NCBI GenBank assembly: GCA_003833135.1
Contig: QZLH01000700.1
Coordinates: forward strand, 4,437 to 42,038
DNA length: 37,602 nucleotides
Reading direction: 5' to 3'
Origin: Oehlia diaphana
Taxonomy: Eukaryota > Glomeromycota > Glomeromycetes > Glomerales > Glomeraceae
Of the stretch, positions 31,073 to 37,602 are shown piece after piece (positions within the stretch are counted from its first letter, which is position 1; the number at the start of each line of letters is the position of its first letter). Below the pieces are notes generated by a model that was given only the letters and a program-made list of their open reading frames with translations, did not search any database and was not told where the DNA came from. Both the position numbers and the translations under genes were made by a program.

Positions 31073-32470
31073 ATGTCTATGGATAACTCATACCGACATA
31101 TTGGGGACTTCCGCAAATGACTAAGAAAAAAGAACAATCCTTTATTTCAGATATGCATAGATGATAACAGGTTTCTGGTAGAGCATCAACAATCGAGATC
31201 GAAACTGGTAAGGGCTGTAGAAAAGGGGAGGAATAATTCACAACATAATCATAGAAAATGCAAACCCTCAAGAACGCTCAATTATGACGCGTACTTTCTC
31301 AACATCAAAAGAGACAATAGAGAATATGAAGAGCTAAAATACAGGCTTTAGATATACAACATGGATTATAGTAGAAACCGACGCGCAATTGTTAGGTTGA
31401 GCTGAGTTTATGTAGAGAATTCAAGACGTGAAATTTTTTTTTCAAAAAAAAAAAAAAAAAAACGGATGAAAGATTTTGAAGTCAGCCACCGCATCGCTCA
31501 GTAAGAAATGGAACTAACATTTAAAAATGATGTACTGTATATTATTTTTATTTACTTAAAAAGTACATTATCAATAAACATGTTTTTGTTCTTTTTCTTG
31601 TAGACTGATGTAATTATTTTTAATCCAATGATCCGCCAGATCGTAAAAATTGAGTACTTGAGCATTCAATCTTCAGAAAGGTGGTAAGGAGGATAAAGCC
31701 AATGAAGCTATTGAACTGATCTGCGATTATGGGAAATGCCATCAGAGCAACTGGATAATTGTCAACCGATCAATTAAGTAAATGAATTAGAAAACATATG
31801 GTGCAACAGCATGCTAAAGAAAAGGATAAAGATATAACAACGTGACAGAATAGCTTTAAAATCACACACACGAGATGTCAACTAAAATGGGATGTTCTCA
31901 GATTTATGCAAATACTTAATGTTGAGAGTACTTGCCTTTTGAAAATAAAGACGGATTTTTTTTGATTAATTGATAGGACTAATAGAATTATTTTAGAACT
32001 GATACTTTGAGAAATTTTTTACTAAAGTAGTCAAAAATAATATTAATGTACAGCCCGTTTATATAAAATTTTTTTAAACTTGGTGGGGAATTAATACGGG
32101 AGTTGAAGAAAATTCTTAAATTATATAAAGGTCCGTGTAAGAAGAGGTCGAGCGTTAAAAGTAATAAGTTATGGAAAAAGAAGAGAAGAATGACAAAGAC
32201 TTATCTTAAGGATTACTTTTGTAAACAGGATAGATCGCATGACACTGCTAATAAAGGAAAAGTTGAAGACTTTCCCTAAAATAACAACTGTACGCTATGT
32301 CAAGTTTGCATTAAGTAGTAGATATAGGAATAGCAATATATGATATAATTCAAGGAAGGGTAAATATTCATGAATACCAATGTTTGACTACATGAATTTT
32401 TTTACTCGTATCACCAGTTTGTACTAAAAGATATGGCACAACTTAAAATCGAAAGAAAAGTTATGAATTC
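31073..32470 (+). pseudogene. Decayed multi-exon gene, unknown family
   Basis: From ATG at 31073 one frame reads MSMDNSYRHIGDFRK, a TGA (31118-31120), LRKKNNPLFQICIDDNRFLV, EHQQSRSKLVRAVEKGRN, LNYDAYFLNIKRDNREYEEL, KYRL, TAG, IYNMDYSRNRRAIVRLS, TGA, VYVENSRREI. A poly-A run follows, then KDFEVSHRIA before a donor at 31499 and an acceptor TTCTTGTAG at 31605. After it come LQKGGKEDKANEAIELICDY, GKCHQSNWIIVNRSIK, then FKITHTRCQLKWDVLRFM in another frame, and an open stretch 32063-32280 with GGELIRELKKILKLYKG and TKTYLKDYFCKQDRSHDT. Nearly all stops can come from CAG, CGA or CAA. The family is not recognised. Confidence 0.45.
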
Positions 32471-33213
32471 TAGGCATAAAGGGGAAAATATTGGAAAAGG
32501 AAATTAACAATTTAATTTTTAGTAAATATAAAAATGTAAAATCATAGATGTGAAAAAAAGAATAATCCTGTTTGTGAAAAATTATGTAGACTAGATTCTC
32601 AAAAAAATTTAATTTTACACTTTATCATTCTACATTTTTGTTATCATAATACTGGGCATCACCATTATTGTATACATTTTATTTGAATATTTTTATAGAG
32701 TTCTTTTTTTTATTAATGTGAACAATCTCATTCAACAATTTGTGTAATAATAAATGTATGATCGTCTCTGAACGGTTTAAACATAACTTTTATGTTGGTA
32801 TTGTTATATAGTAACTATAATTATGAATTACTAGAAAAAATAGACATATTGAATACTGCAATGACTTAATGACCGTGCAATTACAGCTATTTGAGTATCT
32901 GCTAAATTGTAAAAGAGGAAATATATCGAATAGTCCATAAATGATTTCCTAATTTATGTTTTTTTTTGTGCCGTTCATTTTAGATTTAGTACTAAGTGAC
33001 ATTTATTGACATTCATAGATCGATGTTTCTATTATAATACATGATGATTATACATTAGTGATATAATAAAGTAGAGTATGATGTAAATATAGGAAAAGTT
33101 TATAAAGCGTTGTAAGAAAAGTTGAAATTCATTGGATGACGTTCATGTGAGAAATTCACGTGTTTTCATAGGTGTGAAATTATTGCGTACACTCGGTCAC
33201 AGGGCCCTTTATT
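32471..33213. other. Noncoding, no supported feature
   Basis: AT-rich; nothing convincing on either strand. Confidence 0.4.
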
Positions 33214-33261
33214 GATTGGTGAAAATGGTCACTACGTAAGCCCATTTTCATCCAATCATTT
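33214..33261. repeat. Hairpin with CCAAT/ATTGG arms
   Basis: GATTGGTGAAAATGG pairs with CCATTTTCATCCAATC across a 13-base loop (one bulge). It could be a small foldback relic. Confidence 0.6.
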
Positions 33262-33539
33262 GAACGATATAGCTACTTCAGAATAGTGAAAATACTAAGA
33301 TTCAAGATACTCAATATACTCAATATAACACTTTATAGATGATACGTTATTATCTAATTATGGTTTCTAAAAGTATTGGATGGAGGTAAATTCCCTTTTG
33401 TTTAGATCAAAATATTTTAATCAGAATAGTAAATAAAGGTATTAGATAAAAGTGAATTTGTTAGCTATAATGTAGTATATCTAATATAGATATTATATAG
33501 ATAAATTTTTGTTTATATTGATTTTTTTTTGTAATTAAT

Positions 33540-33664
33540 TAATGGTATCATCATTCATAAAAATAAAACTAATGGTATCATCATTTCATAAAAAATAAAA
33601 CTAATGGTATCATCATTTCATAAAAAAATAAAACTAATGGTATCATCATTTCATAAAAAATAAA
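33540..33664 (+). repeat. Four tandem copies of a ~32-bp unit
   Basis: Units of TAATGGTATCATCATTTCAT followed by AAAAATAAAAC. The copies differ only in one T and in the length of the A run, so the array is young or homogenised. Confidence 0.95.
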
Positions 33665-33728
33665 TATATTTTAAATATTTGTTCAAATGTTATTCTATAA
33701 AATCATGGGACAGACTGTTCCCATGGTT

Positions 33729-33966
33729 TTAGCTTCGTATAGGCCATACTTTTTGCTTCTCTTTCCTACATCTGTAATAAAGATTTAAAATCTTCTCATG
33801 GTTGTCTTTTATTACAAATGAGCGATCTTTGCAATATAGCAAGCATAAAGGAGCTAAGAGGCCTGTTGGTTCTAGAAATTCGTCAAGAGAAAATTTAATG
33901 ATTTCTTCGATCATTTTATTTAAATTTTCGTCGATAGAACTCTTTTAATTCTACAGATTGAGACAT
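33729..33966 (-). pseudogene. HMG-box-like protein remnant
   Basis: An ATG at 33966 opens MSQSVELKEFYRRKF, then a frame change leads to MIEEIIKFSLDEFLEPTGLL, APLCLLYCKDRSFVIKDN and a basic tail RCRKEKQKV ending at 33729. The block before and including LYCKD resembles the remnant at 14.0 kb and, more loosely, helix 1 of MATA-type HMG boxes. The DNA-binding domain would be incomplete. Call is tentative. Confidence 0.35.
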
Positions 33967-36288
33967 CCGTAAATTAATAAAGATTTTTATAAGGGTATTT
34001 ATTTAAGAATTAATCAATATAAATAATAATGTATATTTATTTGAGAAAAGTTAATCAATGCGAATAATAAAGGGCTTTTTTAAAAATATTAATAGAAAGG
34101 ATATTTTGATATTTAATCTTCTAGTAGAAATAAATTCAAGAAAAAAAGCTCCAAATCATCGTCATTTTATAGATGTTTTTAAATTAGTCGACCTAAACTG
34201 GAAAAAGTAAAGTCTCGACATTAAGTATTTTAAAATTAGAAATTTAATCTACAATTTTTTTTTGTAACGCATTGATTTGATGTTTCAATTGTACATCCGA
34301 ATCCGATTTCCGTTAGATCCATCTGGATGGCGGCAGAACAATATTTGCTTATAAAATTTTCAATTATTCAGCTTTGAAAAGAATGGTTAGAACGATGAAA
34401 CACCATTTGAAATACAATAAACTCCTTCGGTTACGGTATAATTGATCCAAGTTTCTTTTTGATTTTCGTTTATAGTGAATTATCATTGTGATTTGATTGG
34501 ACCAGATTTTCTATAAACATTAATAAAAATAATCCATAACAGGTTAAAATGGGATAATTTGAAACAATTGAAATAAATAACAACTGATGTATAATAAAGT
34601 CTTAGTTATGAACGCGCTACGACTTTAAAATTAAAATATATTTGAGTAAATATATTGTGACTAATAAATAGGTAAGAACAATATTAAATAGTTATAGATT
34701 ATTTGAATATGACTGGATTGGTGCTAAATCCGTTACGAATGATTAAAGTTCATTTAGGCTAAAAAAGGATTATATGGATTAGGTTTTTATGCACCATTGC
34801 CCATTGTCATCTCAGTGGGACGCATTTAGTGTTTCATGATAAAAATAAAATTTTTAATCAATCCATTTTGCTAAAATTCTTATCTTTTGTTTTACTTTTT
34901 CACACACAGTTTATAAAATTCATTATATTTTCTGAGCGCCAATATTATTATAGTGTACACGTTCAATGTGGATAAATGTTTAAAATCCTTAATTGGAGAT
35001 TTAACATTTGTGATACATTTGTAATACAGTAATAAACTTAAAGAACTTTAAACGTTTTTGGATACAATTAAAAATTTTTTTTAGGAATCAATTAATATAT
35101 AATGTATCAGTATCACAAAGTCAATCATACGTAAATCATAAGATCAAACGAATCAAACGAAGAAAAATTTTAAATAGCATTTACGTAAATATTGAAATAA
35201 AAATTAAAATTATAAATTATCTTTAATTGCCGATCTGCCTATAATGGGAAGTAAAAAGTGAAGATCAATGAAATCTGACATTCTGACATAGGCAAGTTTA
35301 TCGATTTTTCAAATTTAATTTCTTGAAGAAACTTTAACATTGGTTCTATTTTATCTATATATTTAATACTAATATAATATTACAAAGCTTAACATTTTAC
35401 AAATTTGCTTATAACTCAAAAAATATGAAAAAATATATAAAATTTGTCATTTTTTATAGGTAATTATTAATTTTAGCCAAATTAGCTTGAAATTTTTATT
35501 GACATTAGGTCTCTTTTATTCAAATATTTAATATCACCTGAAGTAAAAACCTTTTTATAAATAAGTTTATTAAATCAACCAATCATCTTCTAGGAATTGC
35601 TGAATTTTTTTTGAAAAATAAATTTTTTTCAGGTAACCAAATCAAATTTAACAATTTTTTTTTAATAAAAAATGATAATTTATTTCTTTGGCCTAATAAA
35701 TATAAATTTAAAAATAAAATTATCTTCTATAATAATATATAAATAAATTTACTTTCTTTAATATATTTTTAAAAAAATTTATTAATTTAAAACATGAATA
35801 TAAAAATTTTTATTATAATATAATTATTTGAATTTTATTCTAACAGCTAAATAAGTAATAACTGATATACTTTTATTAATATATATTCATAATAAATATT
35901 ATTTAGAAATTATATTACAGTAAAGTTAAAATTTTAAATATCAAAAATTAGTTAAATATTAGATAAATATATTCAATTTTATAAAAATTTATTTAAATAA
36001 TTTATATAGTAGCTAAAGTAAAATTATATATAAAATTCTTTATTACAGATTTTACTATAAAATAAATTTTATGTTATAGTATAATTTGAATTTTATTTTT
36101 TATTGTACCTGCATTATATTGTACTCTTATAATATGTTAAATATAAGTTAAAATATCATTTTAAATCCTTTTTTGATATATTAAGAAAACTTGTAATGTG
36201 ATCAAAAATACATATAGTATAAGGTTTCTTATAGTAAATAATAAATGCATAAGGTCTAGTACTTCAATCTATGTACAGATTGATTCAA
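33967..36288. other. AT-rich DNA with one solitary transposon terminus
   Basis: TTAATTGCCGATCTGC at 35223-35238 equals the end of the TTAA element at 26174-26867; no partner end is visible to the right. Otherwise no supported gene or repeat. Confidence 0.45.
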
Positions 36289-36570
36289 ATTGATCTGGAT
36301 TAAATCAAAAATCTGGATGAAATTCATGATTTAAACCAGATTTCATCAGATCTATCTAGATTGCCAGTTTTTGAATATTTCTAAAACTAATGATCAAAAT
36401 CTAACAATTTAAAGCATATTTAATAGTGCTTGATGTTGTACATTTAATGGTAAGACTAGATATTTAAATAATTTTTTTTATCTGGATTTTCATTTAATAA
36501 CAGTTTTTATCTGAATTAAATTATTATTTAATTTAGATGATAGATTTCATCCGGATTAAACATTAATAAG
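36289..36570. repeat. Weak inverted-repeat segment
   Basis: TCTGGATTAAATC and ATCTGGATGAAATTCATGAT on the left are echoed in inverse orientation by ATAGATTTCATCCGGATTAA on the right. It may be a worn MITE. Confidence 0.4.
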
Positions 36571-37073
36571 ATCTTATGCCAGGATTTTTTAAAAAATAGG
36601 AAATTTTAATAAAATTATATGATCAAAATAATCAACATAATTAATATCAGATATAAAAATTACTAAAAAGAAAGATACAATATATCGCAAATGCAAAAAA
36701 ATATATTTCTTATAATTTTTCCTTTTTACCAATTATTTTTATTAAACTGTATTAAATTAAATCATCATTTTATATTATTTAATTTGTATAAAGATTATTA
36801 TAATTAAAATTGAAAAGTAAAAAATTAATATTAATATAGAATTAGAAATTAAAAAATTGATAATTAATAAAACTGATAATTAAAGTAATTTATTTTTAAA
36901 ATTTTATAAATAAATAAAAAATATAATTAATGCAAATTTAACTATTAATTTTATTAATATTAAAACTTATATTTATTATATTTTTCTCAAAAATAATAAT
37001 ATTTTTAATAATAGACTAAAATATTCATTTTATTGATTAATAACAACTTTACAGAAACTTTAAATTTTCAAGC
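36571..37073. other. AT-rich, no supported feature
   Basis: Low-complexity A/T sequence only. Confidence 0.4.
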
Positions 37074-37350
37074 GATATCATTTCAATATCATTTTGATAT
37101 CGATATAACATCAATATAATATCAAAATAAAGTATTATCATTTCGATATCATATTGATATTAAATTAATATTGAAATGATATTAAAATGATAATAGAAAT
37201 GACATCGAAACAACATATTTAAGTTTAATTTAAAGATATCATTTCGATATCATTTTAATTATCATTTTGATATTATTTCAATATTAATTTAATATCGATA
37301 TAATATCGAAATGATAATACTTTATTTTGATAATATATCGATGTTATATC
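37074..37350. repeat. GATATC-rich long inverted repeat
   Basis: The left arm (GATATAACATCAATATAATA, ATCAAAATAAAGTATTATCA, TTTCGATATCA, TTAAATTAATATTGAAATGA) is matched in inverse orientation by the right arm ending at GATGTTATATC. Short GATATCATTT motifs recur throughout. It is the target of the MITE that follows. Confidence 0.8.
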
Positions 37351-37594
37351 TAAGGTTGCTTGTCTAAACCTCTTTAAAATCCTACGATTAGTTTCATCAA
37401 AATTTTACTATAGATTTATTATAGTTTCGGCAGAGTTTTGGCAGTTTCAGCATTTATAATAAGTTTCGGCAGTTTTGCCTTTCTCCAGAGTTTTGCCAGT
37501 TTTTTAATATAACTTTAATATAGTTTCAGCAGAATTTCACTTTTCGGCAAAATGCCATCTTGCCTAAACCTTTAGGTTTCGGCAAGCAACCTTA
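37351..37594. mobile_element. Complete hAT-like MITE, 244 bp
   Basis: Termini TAAGGTTGCTTG and CAAGCAACCTTA are flanked by an exact 8-bp duplication GTTATATC (37343-37350 and 37595-37602, the last bases of the window). The interior repeats GTTTCGGCAG and TTTTGCCAGTTT motifs. It is the same family as the truncated copy at 4712-4884. Noncoding. Confidence 0.95.
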
Positions 37595-37602
37595 GTTATA
37601 TC

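Noticed and set aside
31077..31271. 64-codon minus-strand frame
   Set aside because: Antisense to the coding-like plus-strand pseudogene.
33540..33664. Possible CRISPR-like array
   Set aside because: The units are directly tandem with no unique spacers, and the genome looks eukaryotic.

Overview
The window looks like a repeat-rich, strongly AT-biased fungal nuclear contig. Introns are short (about 59-76 bases, GT..AG). Gene debris comes from families common in Glomeromycotina, and an aegerolysin-like gene is present. A Rhizophagus-type arbuscular mycorrhizal fungus fits best; this is inferred from composition and content, since no rRNA or marker gene is present.

Only two genes look intact, both on the minus strand: a single-exon aegerolysin-like gene (11874-12236) and a three-exon gene of unknown function encoding 153 residues (27975-28577). 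The second can be seen only by joining exons. It has a tandem-repeat 5' region and two MluI cell-cycle-box motifs further upstream. Weak, possibly coding exons lie at 12.6-13.1 kb (+) and 17.1-17.4 kb (-).

Most of the rest is decayed mobile or selfish DNA. From left to right: a fragment resembling a large-DNA-virus family B polymerase (156-779); a dispersed element present twice (2131-2766 and 4996-5881), the second copy carrying a precise TA-flanked insertion; a Plavaka/CACTA-like transposase remnant (2900-3410) facing a gag-like pseudogene split by a hAT-like MITE with an 8-bp target duplication (3603-4212); a nearly complete pogo-like element (6945-9211); a CACTA-like MITE (10654-10918); minisatellites; nested hAT-like elements around an assembly gap (19831-21176); a long-inverted-repeat element (21843-22221); a DDE transposase pseudogene (23.8-25.8 kb); a TTAA-flanked element (26174-26867); a decayed multi-exon gene (31.1-32.5 kb); a GATATC-rich inverted-repeat block and a complete hAT-like MITE at the right edge.

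One theme unites the window. Most premature stops in the pseudogenes, and the differences between the two copies of a long dispersed repeat (around 9.4-10.1 kb and 18.8-19.5 kb), can be explained as C:G to T:A transitions, consistent with methylation-linked deamination or a RIP-like process. Catalytic aspartates of two transposases appear lost as GAT to AAT. The window does not show a cooperating gene system; it reads as a transposon graveyard holding a few living genes.
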